From the NCBI GenBank assembly GCA_030035585.1, contig CM057464.1, positions 79,654,919-79,718,918 on the forward strand: DNA of 64,000 bases, written 5' to 3'. Positions 35,082-46,554 of the stretch are shown here, one piece after another; positions within the stretch are counted from its first letter, which is position 1; every line of letters begins with the position of its first letter. This stretch comes from Dugong dugon (Eukaryota; Chordata; Mammalia; Sirenia; Dugongidae). Made by a program: the position numbers and the translations under genes. The notes beneath the pieces are model-generated. The model worked only from the letters and a program-made list of their open reading frames with translations. It had not been told where the DNA came from and searched no databases.

Positions 35082-35266
35082 GTTTTTACAGGTACCAACA
35101 AGGTGCCTTAACTCTGCCAATTCTACAGGCTGTTTAATGCTTTAGAGATGATTCCTCATTAGTATGGCTGTGTTGGGCCAAGAAACGTGAACTTCCCTTA
35201 AGACTTTTGCAGGATCTCAATTCAGTTAGATATTTAAGCACCTATCCAGTATATTATATTTTGATT
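35082..35266. repeat. Unidentified ~185 bp interspersed repeat, copy 2
   Basis: Direct-orientation relative of 34,131-34,312. Shares gtttttaca, atgctttagag, gggccaagaaac, attcagttagatatttaagc and tatattttgatt. Confidence 0.7.
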
Positions 35267-37197
35267 ACTTGAGATTTATGGAGTTTAAAAGACTGAAAAA
35301 AAATTCTTATGTAGCAAAATGCTGTCATGGAATGTGTTTTGGAAATAGTGATGTAAGGATTAATTCACGTTTTTCCAAGTTTTTTGTTTTTTCTTTGCGG
35401 TGCTTTCCTAGCTATGCCTAAATCTGAAAGTATGACAAGATAGTGACTGACAAATCACCTTAGTTTGTAGAGCTTCTATCAAATAGGATACTGTTTCTTC
35501 CTCCATCCCTGAAGGTTCAGTCAATAGTCCTATTTAGCATTAATCCTTACATTATTTAACTGTGTTATTTTTGCTATCATGGTTACTAATGCTGAATCTT
35601 CTATAACATCTTAGGGTTGGAAAGCAACTGTAGTGACACCTATTCCAATCCTTTCTTTTGTCAGAAAAACTTTTCCCACACACTATTCAAGTTGTTAAAA
35701 TGTTAAACAATGTTAATATTAAAAAAGTAATTGTCCACCTAAAACCACCTTTGGTAGTATGATTGCAGTGCACGTTGACTTAACTAGTCATCCTATAGTT
35801 GCAATTTTGACTCTTTTTTGTTTTTTTTTTTCCAAAGGTGCTCCCAGCCTGCAGGTTTCTGTATCAGTGATTTGCACAGGGTTTCCACTAACAGGAAGAA
35901 AGTTCTATGTCCCCTGCAGTAGTCACACTTTTAATCAAATGCAGCTCATAGATCACATTTACAGCCTTCAGATTTCAATCAATAGGGTGTTTTATAGTCT
36001 GTTGCAAAATTATCTGGAGAGAAGTAGGAGAAATACAAGAAGGATGTAGCTGGGGCAAACCCAGGTCTAGATTCTGCACTTTGTCATCCTGAAGGGATTA
36101 ACTTGCCGATTTAAACAAAGAGGGATCTCTCAGAACATCTGTGTGTAGGGCCACAGAGCTGGTGCCAATGAAGCATTCTGGGGAGACATGAGCAATAAGA
36201 CCAAAGAAAAGAAAATGTTTCTGCTCTTTTGTCCAAGTTTGGGGTGAATTCTAAAAATTAATTAGAAGCAGAGCATAGTGTTTATAGTAACTGACCCTAA
36301 CTTACCTGTCTCTCTGCAAAGGTAGGTTGCTAATGATAACATATCTTTAAATTTCTTAGTAGCACAATGTCATATTTCAGCTTAATGACATATTTCCTGG
36401 ACCCAGTAATGTGCTATTTCTTTTTAATTAACAATGTTATAAAAGTTTTCCTAAGCTGTAGAATCACAGTGTATAAAATAATAGAGAGCTTCATTTAGAG
36501 TCTCCACCATGTGTACACAGTTTATTTCATAATTTTCTAAAATTATATGAGCAGTAGAAGATGTCCTGCAGGCTGATCCAAAATTCTTTGATAGGAGACA
36601 TGAGAAAGATTTCATTTAGATAGTCTAAATCTTCCTGTACTTTCAGTTAATGGTTGTGTAAATTTTGTAGCAAGTCATTATTGTAAACAAGAAAATCATA
36701 GCGTAAGGAATGATTACCCTGTATTTATTTTGTTGCTTCTGGTATATAAAATGGTGCCTATGATATAAAATTAAATTATACGTCAATGTGGAGAATGATG
36801 GAGTTTTTGTATCTTGAGCAGTTTTAATGGCAAACAATAAGTATTGTGATGGCGATGATGGTTTATTGATATTTAGGTTGATGACAGTAAAGTGATGTGA
36901 AGATGAACTTTTCACAACACTATACGACAACGTCAATCCACTTCACTTTTTTTTTTTCTTTTAAATTTAGTGCATGGGCTAATTAACGTGAGAAGAGTGT
37001 ACATTCTGAACATCTGAAATTTCCGAGATTCTAAGAACAGATCTTACAACTTGCACGCAAATTCAAGGCTGGTTACAAGAAATGACGCAGAACTTGGCTT
37101 GATTCCCTCTTACAAAAGTGGAAAAGGTGACTGAAAGGTAATATACAGGGTCTTATGGTTATGGAAAATTATGTATACACAATATAAAAGAACATTT
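35267..37197. other. Long stretch without recognised gene or repeat
   Basis: About 1.9 kb, AT-rich with a T run at 35,815-35,831. A 96-codon frame at 35,759-36,049 has no recognisable domain. Confidence 0.45.
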
Positions 37198-37207
37198 TAT
37201 GAAGAAA
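37198..37207. repeat. Probable target-site duplication of RTE copy 4, left
   Basis: tatgaagaaa pairs with tattaagaaa at 40,097-40,106 (9 of 10). Confidence 0.6.
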
Positions 37208-40096
37208 CCACCATTTGTCTGTCAATTTGTCATACTGTGGTGGCTTGCATGTTGCTATGCTCTGGAAGCTATGCCACTGGTATTCCAAATACCATCACAG
37301 TCACACATGGTAGACAGGTTTCAGCAGAGCTTCCAGACTAAGACAGATTAGGAAGAAGGGCATGGCAATCTACTTCTGAAAAATTGGCCAGTGAAAACCT
37401 TATGAATATCAGTGGAACATTGTCTGATACAGTGCTGGAAAATGAGCCCCTGAAGTTGGAAGGCACTCAAAATATGCCTGGGGAAGAGCTGCCTCCTCAA
37501 AGTAGAGTCAACCTGAATGCCATGGATGGAGTAAAGCTTTCTGGATCTTCATTTGCTGATCTGGCACGACTCAAAATGAGAAGAAACAGCTGCAAACATC
37601 CATTAATAATAGGAATGTAGAATGCACGAAGTATGAATCTAGGAAAATTGGAAGGCATCAAAAATGAAATGGATTGCATAAAGATTGATATCTTAGGTTT
37701 TAGTGAGCTGAAATGGACTGGCATTGGCCATTTTTAATCAATCATATGGTCTACTATGCTGGGAATGACAAATTGAAGAGGAATGGTGTCACATTCATTG
37801 TCAGAACGAACATTTCAACATTTATTCTAAAGTATAATGCTGTCAGTGATAGTATAATATCGATATGCCTACAAAGAAGACCAGTTAATGTGACTATTAT
37901 TCAAATTTAAGCACAAACGACTAAGGCAAAGATGAACAAATTGAAGATTTTTACCAACTTCTGCAGTCTGAAATTGATCAACATGCAATCAAGGTACATG
38001 GATAATTACTGGTGATTACCATCAACTGCTCATATGTAAGTTCAGGTTGAAGCTGAAGAAAATGAAAACAAGTCCACAAAAGCCAAAATACAAACCTGAG
38101 TATATCCCACCTGAATTTAGAGATCACCTCAAGAATAGATTTGATGCATGAACACTAATGACCCAATTCCAAACGAATTGTGGAATGACATCAAGGACGT
38201 CATACATGAAGAAAGCAAGAGGTCATTAAAAAGACAGGAAAGAAAGAAAAGACCAAAATGGATTTCAAAAGAGATTCTGAAATTTGCTCTTGAACGTCCA
38301 GTAGCTAAAGCAAATGGAAGAAATGATGAAATATAAGAACTGTAAAGAAGATTTCAAAGGGCAGCTCGAGAAGACAAAGTATTATAATGGCATGTGCAAA
38401 GACCTGGAGTTAGAAAACCAAAACGGAAGAACACGCTCAGCATTTCTCAAGCTGAAAGAACTGAAGAAAAAATTCAAGCCTCCAGTTGCAATTTTGAAGG
38501 ATTCTATGGGGAAAATACTGAATGATGCAGAAAGCATCAAAAGAAGATGGAAGGAATACACAGAGTCACTGTACCAAAAAGAATTGGATGACGTTCAACC
38601 ATTTAAGGAGGCAGCATATAATTAAGAACCAATGATACTGAAGGAAAAAGTCCTAGATGCACTGAAGGCATTGGCAAAAAACAAGGCTCCAAGAACTGAC
38701 ATAACACCAATTGAGATGTTTCGAGAAATGGATGCAGCTCTGGAGGTGCTCACTCGTCTATGACAAGAAATTTGGAAGCCAACTACCTGGCCAACCAACT
38801 GGAAGACATCCATCTTTGGGTCCATTCCAAAGAAAGGTGTTCCAACATAATGCAGAGATTATCAAACAATATGATTAATATCACATACAAGTAAAATTTT
38901 TCTGCAGGTCATTCAAAAGCGGTTGCAGCAGTACCTTGACATGGAACTCTCAGAAACTCAAGCTGGATTTAGAAGAGGGCATAGAATGAGGGATATTATT
39001 GCTGATGTCAGATGGATCTTGGCTGAAAGCAGAGAATACCAGAAAGATGTTTACCTGTGTTTTATTGACTATGCAAAGGCATTTGACTTTGTGGATCATA
39101 ACAAATTATGGATAACATTGCAAAGAATAGGAATTCCAAAACACTTACTTGTGCTCACTCAAAATCTGTACGTAAACCAAGGAGCAGCCATTCAATGAAC
39201 AGAACAAGGGAATACTGCATAGTTTAAAATCAGGAAAGGTGTGCATCAGGTGTGCATCACCACTTTTATTCAGTCTATGCTGAGCAAACAATCCGAGAAG
39301 CTGAACTAGATGAAGAAGAGCACAGCATCAGGATTGGAGGAAGTCTCATTAACAACCTGCGTTATGCAGATGACACAACCTTGCTTGAAAGTGAAGAGGA
39401 CTTGAAGCAGTTACTGATGAAGAGCAAAGACTACAGCCTACAATATAGATTACACCTCAGTGTAAAGAAAACAAAATTCCTCACAAATGGACCAATAAGA
39501 AACATGATACAGAGAAAAGATTTAAGTTGTCGAGGACTTCTTTTTACTTGGATCCACAATCAAGGCCCATGGAAGCAGCAGTCAAATGGCGTATTGCATT
39601 GGGCAAATCTGCTGCAAAGGACCTCTTTAAAGTGTTAAAAAGCAAAGATGTCACTTTGAGGACTAAGGTGCGCCTGAGCCAAGCCATGATATTTTCAGTT
39701 GCCTCATACGCATGTGAAAGCTGGAAAACGAATAAGGAAGAACGAAGACGAATTGATGCCAGTGAATTATGGTGTCCGTGAAGAATATTGAATATACCAT
39801 GGACTGCCAGAAAAACAAACAAATCTGTCTTAGAAGAATTACAGCCAATATGCTCCTTAGAAGCAAGGGTGACGAATCTTAGATTCACATACTTCGGACA
39901 TGTTATAAGGAAGTACCAGTCCCCGGAGAAGGTCATCATGCTTGGGAAAGTAGAGGGTCAAGGAAGAAGAGGATGTAGCAATGGGCTCAAGCATAACAAC
40001 TATTGTGAAGATGGTGCAGGACTGGGCAGTGCTTCGATCTGTTTTACATAGGGTCGCTGTGAGTTGGAACTGACTCGATGGCACCTAACAACAACA
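37208..40096 (+). mobile_element. RTE LINE copy 4, 5' end to tail (2.9 kb), internally deleted
   Basis: Begins with the same 5' leader as the derivative at 21,417 (gtggtggcttgcatgttgct; agcttccagactaagacaga) and ends with gtgagttggaactgactcga, tggcacc and the acaacaac tail. About 280 bp of the endonuclease region is missing at about 38,016-38,019. That is judged against the copy at 1,217-1,503, which retains it. Confidence 0.92.
37402..40051 (+). pseudogene. RTE ORF relic: endonuclease remnant plus reverse transcriptase
   Basis: The likely start is the ATG at 37,402, giving an N-terminal acidic leader and a KHPLIIGM-like start of the endonuclease. It is broken by stops from 37,618. The endonuclease core with its GDW motif is deleted. 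The linker DELWNDIKD-like region (38,160-38,330) and RS-rich segment (38,400-38,600) follow. RT pieces: FRRGHRMRDIIADVRWILAE and FIDYAKAFDFVDHNKLW at 38,923-39,198, YADDTTLLE (YADD codons 39,363-39,374) at 39,252-39,540, then SAAKDLFKVLKSKDVTLRTK and YFGHVIRKYQSPEK to 40,051. The catalytic YADD is intact, unlike copy 3. Frameshifts near 38,330, 39,240, 39,520 and 39,785 exclude function. Confidence 0.9.
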
Positions 40097-40106
40097 TATT
40101 AAGAAA
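40097..40106. repeat. Probable target-site duplication of RTE copy 4, right
   Basis: tattaagaaa follows the RTE tail. Confidence 0.6.
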
Positions 40107-40545
40107 ATTAAAAAAGAAGCAACAACCTGAGAGAAAATATTTACAAATCATATATCTGATAAAGTTCTCGTATCCAGAATACATAAAGAACATTTTCAAC
40201 ACAATAATAAGACAAATAACCCATATAAAAAATGGGGGAAAAGATTTGAATGACATTACAACAAAGATGATATGTGAATGGCCATTAAACACATGAAAAG
40301 ATGCTCAACATCATTAGTCATTAAAGAAATGCAAATTACAGCTATAATCTGATAATCATATTATTCTCACAAAAGTGGCTATTATCTGAAAGGTAGACAA
40401 GAACATATGCAGGTGAGAAAATGAAAAAATGGAAATCCTCATACACTGTTGGTGGGAATGTAAAATTGTGCAGTCTCTTTGGAAAACGGTTGGGTAGATT
40501 TTTAAAAAGTTTCAGAATTCAAAAAGCTTTGTCTAAAAATTATGT
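40107..40545 (+). mobile_element. Ancient LINE-1 (L1M) ORF2 C-terminal relic
   Basis: tatctgataaagttctcgta, gaatggccattaaacacatg, ttaaagaaatgcaaattaca and catacactgttggtgggaat are in the L1 ORF2 order. Short peptides such as ENEKMEILIHCWWECK-like read across frames. The RTE may have landed in or beside it. Confidence 0.8.
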
Positions 40546-40554
40546 TGGTGTCTT

Positions 40555-40715
40555 CTATCAGTTGTTACTCTCCCTATTTTTGTTAGCTCTATGGAAACAG
40601 AGCTTTTGACCTCCTTGTTTACCAGTTTATTCCTGGCACTTACAACAGTTCCTGGCTCAGAGATATTGCTCGATAAATATTTAATGAACAAATAAGTGAA
40701 TGAATGAATGATATC
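40555..40715 (+). mobile_element. L2 LINE 3' end
   Basis: cagtttattcctggcactta, ctgctcg-like text, then gataaatatttaatgaacaa and gaatgaatgaatga give the L2 terminus. Confidence 0.7.
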
Positions 40716-41365
40716 TCATTCAGGAAGTCCAACAAGAGAAAAGGAGTTTCTCATTCACTCAGCTAGAGTTTACAATAAGTCATGTGGATACTGATAAGGA
40801 TGAAACAGGAGGTAGCAGAGAACTTGTCCTGTAAACTGAGATACATGAGGCCGGGGAAGGCTGAGACTGAGGTGGGGGCTGGTAATCAATCTCGATGGGA
40901 AACAGATGATATACTCAAATTCTGACAAGTTGAGGAGGACTTTTCACAAAAACGCTATTGAAAACACCATGTGCAGTGCAGGATATAGGGTAATCATGGG
41001 TATAGAGCTGTAAATCTGAGACTAGTAAAGGAGAGGAGCCTCAGCAGAAGGTCCTTAGTTATGAGGGGAGGGAAGAATTCCTGGAACGTAAATAGAGTTG
41101 TATAGAGAAGGTCAATTTGAAAGGAGAGGAGCAGTGATCTTTGGTTAAGGGCTCAGCCAACAGTGACCTTTCATGGAGAAAGTCAGGGAAATAAATACCC
41201 TGACTTCATTCTCCTTCCTCCGTATGATGTCCTGCTGGTGCTCTTCATTGTCCAAGCCAAGCAAAGATTTGGGGCCACAGGCCTATTGAAGTGTCTATTT
41301 AGCTCAGCCTTCTTCTACAGAGGCATGATGGAGAAAGGTGGAAAGCAGATCTGGGGGTGAAAACG
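40716..41365. repeat. Unnamed ancient dispersed repeat, copy 2 (41,170-41,365) and flank
   Basis: 41,180-41,360 parallels 31,035-31,212 (agtcagggaaataaataccc, cattgtccaagccaagcaaa, tggagaaaggtggaaagcag). The preceding ~450 bp could belong to the same element, but I cannot confirm it. Confidence 0.45.
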
Positions 41366-41817
41366 GGCTATCAGAGTATAGCCTGACTGTAAGGAAGGAG
41401 GAATTGAAGTACAATGCTGAGGTTAACACTGAGCATCTAAATCCCTTTCCTGGGTAATAACAAGTGGCCACCAAGGCAAATTGTTGCAGATTAAATATGA
41501 TTTGCCTTATATTTTGGTTATTTTTGAAGTATGGCAGGGCTGAGATTTCAGGTAGGCAATTATGGTCCACAGCACGAGGAGCTAGGAACGGCAGATGAAA
41601 GGAAGTGGGTGTTGATCTTGTCTGCACTGAACTTCACTTGGCTTGGGTCTCTAAATTGTGCCACTCTCACAAAGCAAATCACTTACTGCTTTATCCTGCA
41701 GTTAGAATAAATAGCCACTAAGAGAAAATAACAGATCTTGATTCAGGAAGCTTGGGCTGCTCAGGAAGCAGGGATTCAACACATGATGTATCTCCCAAGA
41801 AACTTGCCTATCTTTAG
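41366..41817. other. No gene or repeat recognised
   Basis: Unique-looking sequence. Confidence 0.45.
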
Positions 41818-41824
41818 ATTAATG

Positions 41825-42319
41825 TATTAGTTTCCTAGGGCTCCTGTAACAAATCATCACAAACTGGGTGGCTTAAAACAACATAAATTGATTCTGTCAC
41901 AGTCTAGAGGCTAGAGGTCTAGACATACTCTCTCTAAAAGCTCTAGGGAAGAATCAAGGTGTTGGCGGGGCCATGCTGTCTCTAAAAGCTCTAAGAAAGA
42001 ATCCTTCCTTGCCTTTTCCTAGCTTCTGGTGGTTGCCAGCAATCTTTGGCATTCCTCGGCTTATAATTACAACACTCTAATTCTGCTACCGTTTTCACCT
42101 GGCTGTCTTCCCTCTGTTGATGTCTGTCTCCAAATCTCTCTTTCATTGGATTTAGGATGCCCTTTAATCTAGTATGACCTCATCTTAACTTGATTATTTC
42201 TGTATTAAGACCCTATTTCCGGATAAGCTCACATTTACTGGTATTGGAGGTTAGGACTATATCTTTTTTGGAGAAGACTTTAATATATCTTTTTGGGGTA
42301 CACAATTCAACCCATAACA
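41825..42319 (-). mobile_element. MLT1-type MaLR solo LTR, minus orientation
   Basis: Plus strand begins tattagtttcctagggctcc and ends ttcaacccataaca, the reverse complement of a TGTTATGGG…CTAATA LTR. Includes aactgggtggcttaaaacaa and caaggtgttggcggggccat. The flanks attaatg at 41,818-41,824 and 42,320-42,326 contain the expected 5 bp duplication. No internal coding region; a solo LTR left by recombination. Confidence 0.9.
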
Positions 42320-42321
42320 AT

Positions 42322-42353
42322 TAATGATGATGATGATGATGATGATGATAATG
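42322..42353. repeat. (GAT)n microsatellite
   Basis: About nine GAT/ATG units beginning inside the LTR's right target duplication. Confidence 0.9.
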
Positions 42354-42422
42354 GTGGTCTCACTCTTTTGAAGCATTTCATATAGTACTTTCACACTCAT
42401 TCTGCCCCTTTTTATTATCCCT

Positions 42423-42443
42423 GCTCTCTCTCTCTCTCTCTCT
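42423..42443. repeat. (CT)n microsatellite
   Basis: About ten CT dinucleotides. Confidence 0.9.
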
Positions 42444-43812
42444 TTAAATCTCTTCACTGAAGGTCAGGCAGAATAAGCATGGCATATTGAAACTTTGGTG
42501 GCATAAAGCAATTTTGCTTACTTTCTGCTGCCCCAGTTTGATCTGACCCTCTTATTCCATTGGTCCTGATTATACCATTTCTCCCACCTTAATATGTAGC
42601 TTACAACTAAACTTACCCCTTTGTAGGCTTAAAATAGCAGGAAAACCTACTACTTTATAACACAAAAGAAATTTCTTTTTTTAATTGTAAATTTAAAACT
42701 AAAGATTACTATTTTATGTTTTATGATACTATTAGTTATTGAATTGTTTTAAAACCATGCAAGTAATAATTTTAATATCAGTTTACACTTGTAACAATTT
42801 CTCTGAACGTATATACTCGTATATGAGGTAAGTAAATAAATTGAATATAAAGACAGTAAACATCTTAATTATTACAGGGATCCAAACTTTTGGTTTAGAA
42901 CAATGTCTAAATATAATGTTGTATCTAGTAGTTATTTATGGTCTTAGGTTCCTTAAGTCATGGATACTTATTGCACTCTGAATATGTCTGTTGAATGAGT
43001 TTGTAAATGCATTTTTATTTATAGTCATATCTGTGTTTAACTGCTAAATAATCAAGCAAAACTTTTACTGACTTAAAGCTAGACTGTACTTACATTTAAA
43101 GTACCATTAAGAAATACCAAGGTATAGCAAGATGCAGAAAGGAAAGAAATTCTTTGAAAAGATCGTTTTGATTAATGATCTTTGGAATGTCAGTCAGAGT
43201 TCTTCCCTGCAAGTATTAGAATTCCTACCTCGGATTGGCATAAGTGATAACAGGATTTTATTGGCTGTGTAACTAAAAATCTCCATAGATGAAAAGGGTT
43301 TCCGATGGGTTTGATCAGGGACTTGGGTTCGTTTCTCGGTCATCTCTCAGCACTTTCCTTCTCTGTGAGTTGGCTTTTTACTAGGGCTGACCTCCCTTGA
43401 TGAAGTGAGAAGGCTACTGGCCACTTTTGGCCTGCATATTTCCTCCTCCGGGTCCAGAGAGCTAGGGAGTCGCCTTCATGTGTTCTCATCAAGCGGGTTT
43501 GAGGCTCACACTGATTGGAATCAGGTGTGTCACATACACACCCTGAGCCAGGCCCTCTGGCAGAGGGAATGAAACGTGTGGTTGCTTTAGATAAACCAGG
43601 ATATATTCTTTGAGCATTGGTGAGGGGTGGATACCTAAATGAAAATTAGAATACCTCTTAAGAAGAGGGATACAGGGATGATCAATAGCTGTCCACCACA
43701 CATGTCCACCATATTTTTCAATAGTGATTTTTGACTTCCTTGTAGTATGGATATCTCCCCAGAAAAAGGCACGTGCAATCAAACTATCATACACGTTTTT
43801 GACCTCATCTAT
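42444..43812. other. No gene or named repeat
   Basis: AT-rich first half. 43,200-43,600 is GC-richer and may be an old repeat that I cannot name. Confidence 0.4.
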
Positions 43813-43828
43813 TTTTACTTACATTCTT
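43813..43828. repeat. Target-site duplication of the L1 3' fragment, left
   Basis: ttttacttacattctt is identical to 44,739-44,754. Confidence 0.92.
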
Positions 43829-44738
43829 TTGTTGTTGTTGTTGTTATTTATTTATTTAAATTTTTTTTCTTGTACTTTCGATGAAGGTTTACAGAACAAA
43901 TAGCTTCTCTTTAAAAAGTTAATACACACAGTTAATAGATAAATCATATAATCATGTTTTATGACATTGGTTAACAACCCCATGACTTGTCAACACTCTC
44001 CTTTCTCAACCTTGGGTTCCCTATTACCACCTTTCCTGTCCCTTCCTGCCTTCGAGTCTTTGTCCCTGGCCTACTGTGCCCCATTAGTCTCATTTTGTTT
44101 TATGGGGCTGTCTAATCTTTGGCTGAAGGGTGAACCTCAGGAGTGACTTCATTACTGAGCTAAAAGGGAGTCTGGGGACCATACTATGGAGGTTTCTCCA
44201 GTCTCTGTCATCCCAGTAAGTCTGGTCTTTTTTTGTGGGTTAGAATTTTGTTCTACGTTTTTCTCCAGCTCTGTCCGGGACCCTCTGTTGTGATCCCGGT
44301 CAGAGCAGTCAGTGGTGATAGCCAGGCACCATCTAGTTGTATTGGACTCAGTCTGGTGGAGGCCATGGTAGTTGTGCTCCATTAGTCCTTTGGACTAATC
44401 TTTTCCTTTTATCTTGTTTTCTTCATTCTCCCTTGCTCCCAAAGGGGTGAGACCAGTGGAGTACCTTAGATGGCTGCTCATAAGCTTTTAAGACCCCAGA
44501 CGCTACTCACCAAGGTAGAATGTAGAACATTTTCTTTATAAACTATGTTATCCCAATTGAGATAGATGTTTCCTGAAACCATGGTCCCCATAGCCCTCAG
44601 CCCAGCAATTCAGTCCGTCAGGGAGTTTGGATGTGTCTATGGAGCTTCCATGACCTTTCCTTGTACAAATTATGCTGGCTTCCTCAGTATTGTGTACTGT
44701 CTTACCCTTCACCAAAGTTACCACTTATCTATTGTCTA
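43829..44738 (-). mobile_element. LINE-1 3' UTR copy, 5'-truncated, 910 bp
   Basis: Minus-strand copy of the elephant-type L1 3' UTR: gtactttcgatgaaggttta near the tail, ccattagtcctttggactaa, gtagaatgtagaacattttc and ccatggtccc-like blocks. Well preserved, with a perfect 16 bp TSD. A 5'-truncated target-primed insertion that carries no ORF. Confidence 0.95.
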
Positions 44739-44754
44739 TTTTACTTACATTCTT
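44739..44754. repeat. Target-site duplication of the L1 3' fragment, right
   Basis: ttttacttacattctt. Confidence 0.92.
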
Positions 44755-45867
44755 AATACATTCATATGTCTTTAGATAAAGTTCCTGGTCAATAAGGGCA
44801 GGAGTTCCATTTTTTCAACTGAAAACAAAAAAAGTTTTCTCTCCCTAGTGATAATTTTTTAGTTTCCAAAAGTTGCAGATCTATTTCTTCTCTCCATTTT
44901 TATTAAATTCCTAAGCTTATGCTACAAGTAAAATGTAATTTAGAGGAATATATTTCTTCCTAATTATGCATTTGCTTGTTGAGTAAATATATATTTTTCA
45001 ATATCAAAGTTGCATTACTTTGAGCAATTTCATTTATGATGATAATTCTACAGTTGTAAAATATGATAATATTATTATCATTTTATCATCACTTAAAGAT
45101 CTTTATTAAGCATTTTTCATCCAAAGCTCTGGAATTAAAATTTTTAAATTACGTTGGTAGGAGAATCATTTTATTCTTATGTGAAAGGTTTACCCTAGAC
45201 TGAAATATTACAACCATCTTTATGCTGAGAACATTCATTCTGTGCAACGATTTAGGGCAGTATAGAAAATATAAAATACTATATTAAAAGTAATGGAATT
45301 TATTTACCTGATAGGACATTCTTTAGCAAATCTCAGTCATGTATTTGGTGTACAAGACATTGGTCCTAAATTAATATGAAGATGGTATCTCATTAGAATG
45401 CATGTAATTATTTATTCTGATATTTCAAAGCCTCTTACTTTTTGAGAAGCAGGACAATAAAACCACTTAAGAAAAAGGTAAAACATCTAGTTAATAGATA
45501 AATCATACAATCATGAGTTGATAAGGACCCATTTGGATTTGAACAGTTTTTCTTAAACTAGTAGTAGACTAAAGAAGTTTGCCTTTGCAAGTTTTTTAGA
45601 AGCCAAAAATAATAATGCAGCTAATATGGTAGTGAGGGTATTCAGATAACTTCTTTTAAACTGAATATGTAAGATTTCTTTTCTTGCCTTTATGTCCAAA
45701 AAAAAATTGAGAAAATATTTAAGTTGGTTATCTTGTTATAAGTTGATTCATGAATAAGTATTTTCTCATTCTTTAGACCTGATATAATATCTGATGCGTT
45801 TGATATGCTAGCATAATCTTAACTTGCTCAATATTTCTATGTCTCTATTTGATATTATAAATTTACA
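44755..45867. other. No gene recognised; contains an isolated 26 bp L1 3' UTR match
   Basis: AT-rich. 45,490-45,515 equals 43,931-43,956 at 25 of 26 positions with no L1 homology on either side. Confidence 0.5.
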
Positions 45868-45907
45868 TTCATTTATTCAATCAATCAATATTTATTTAGC
45901 AACTACT

Positions 45908-46494
45908 GTCTTAACTAGTGTTCCGCAGAAATCAGAGTCAGAGACAAAAATGAGTGTGCCGTTAATTTTTTTCAGGGAGTACAATCCCAGGGAGCAGAAG
46001 TAAGAGAAGAGGGTAGTGAGGGAGGAAAGTAGAGAAAACCAATGCAGGCATGCGTAACTAATCTGGCCACCACACAGTGTCAAAGATAAATGATTTATCA
46101 AATTCACACAACTGCCCTCTGAGAGGACATATACTTAGTTACTTCTCCAGACAATGTGAACGGAGGAAGAAGGGAGAGTAATTTATTCACTGATTCCTGT
46201 CTCTTCTTGGCCAGGTTATTAATTTCCCCGTATTTCTGGGTTGCACATGGACATGAAGGGCATTGAGGCTTTTTAGGGCTCAGCTTCCACAGGGAAGCCC
46301 TGAAGCCAGAGGTGAGAAAACCACATGATGGGCATGAGGCAAAGAGTTGCCAAGTTGTGCTCTCTGAAGTTTGTCACACAGACTTGGATCCCGGTGGCAA
46401 CTGTGGCTAGAAAAAAGACCCAAATTCCAAGACACTAGATCTCCAGAGGATCTAAACCTAAGATTTTAAAATGGTGCACAAGAGTAGTCTGATA
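45908..46494. mobile_element. Unidentified ~590 bp insertion inside the L2
   Basis: The bounded block between matched L2 halves is flanked by caactact (45,900-45,907) and cacttact (46,495-46,502), a 6 of 8 match consistent with an old target duplication. The content is not recognised. It could be an LTR or DNA element. Confidence 0.55.
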
Positions 46495-46554
46495 CACTTA
46501 CTATGTGCTTTAGGCACTGGAGATATATCAGAGAACAAAACAGGCAAATCCTTG

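Noticed and set aside
35759..36049. 96-codon frame as a gene
   Set aside because: Starts in unique AT-rich DNA, passes through a T run, and has no recognisable domain.
42322..42353. (GAT)n tract as a CRISPR-like or regulatory repeat
   Set aside because: A simple trinucleotide microsatellite; no spacers and a eukaryotic context.
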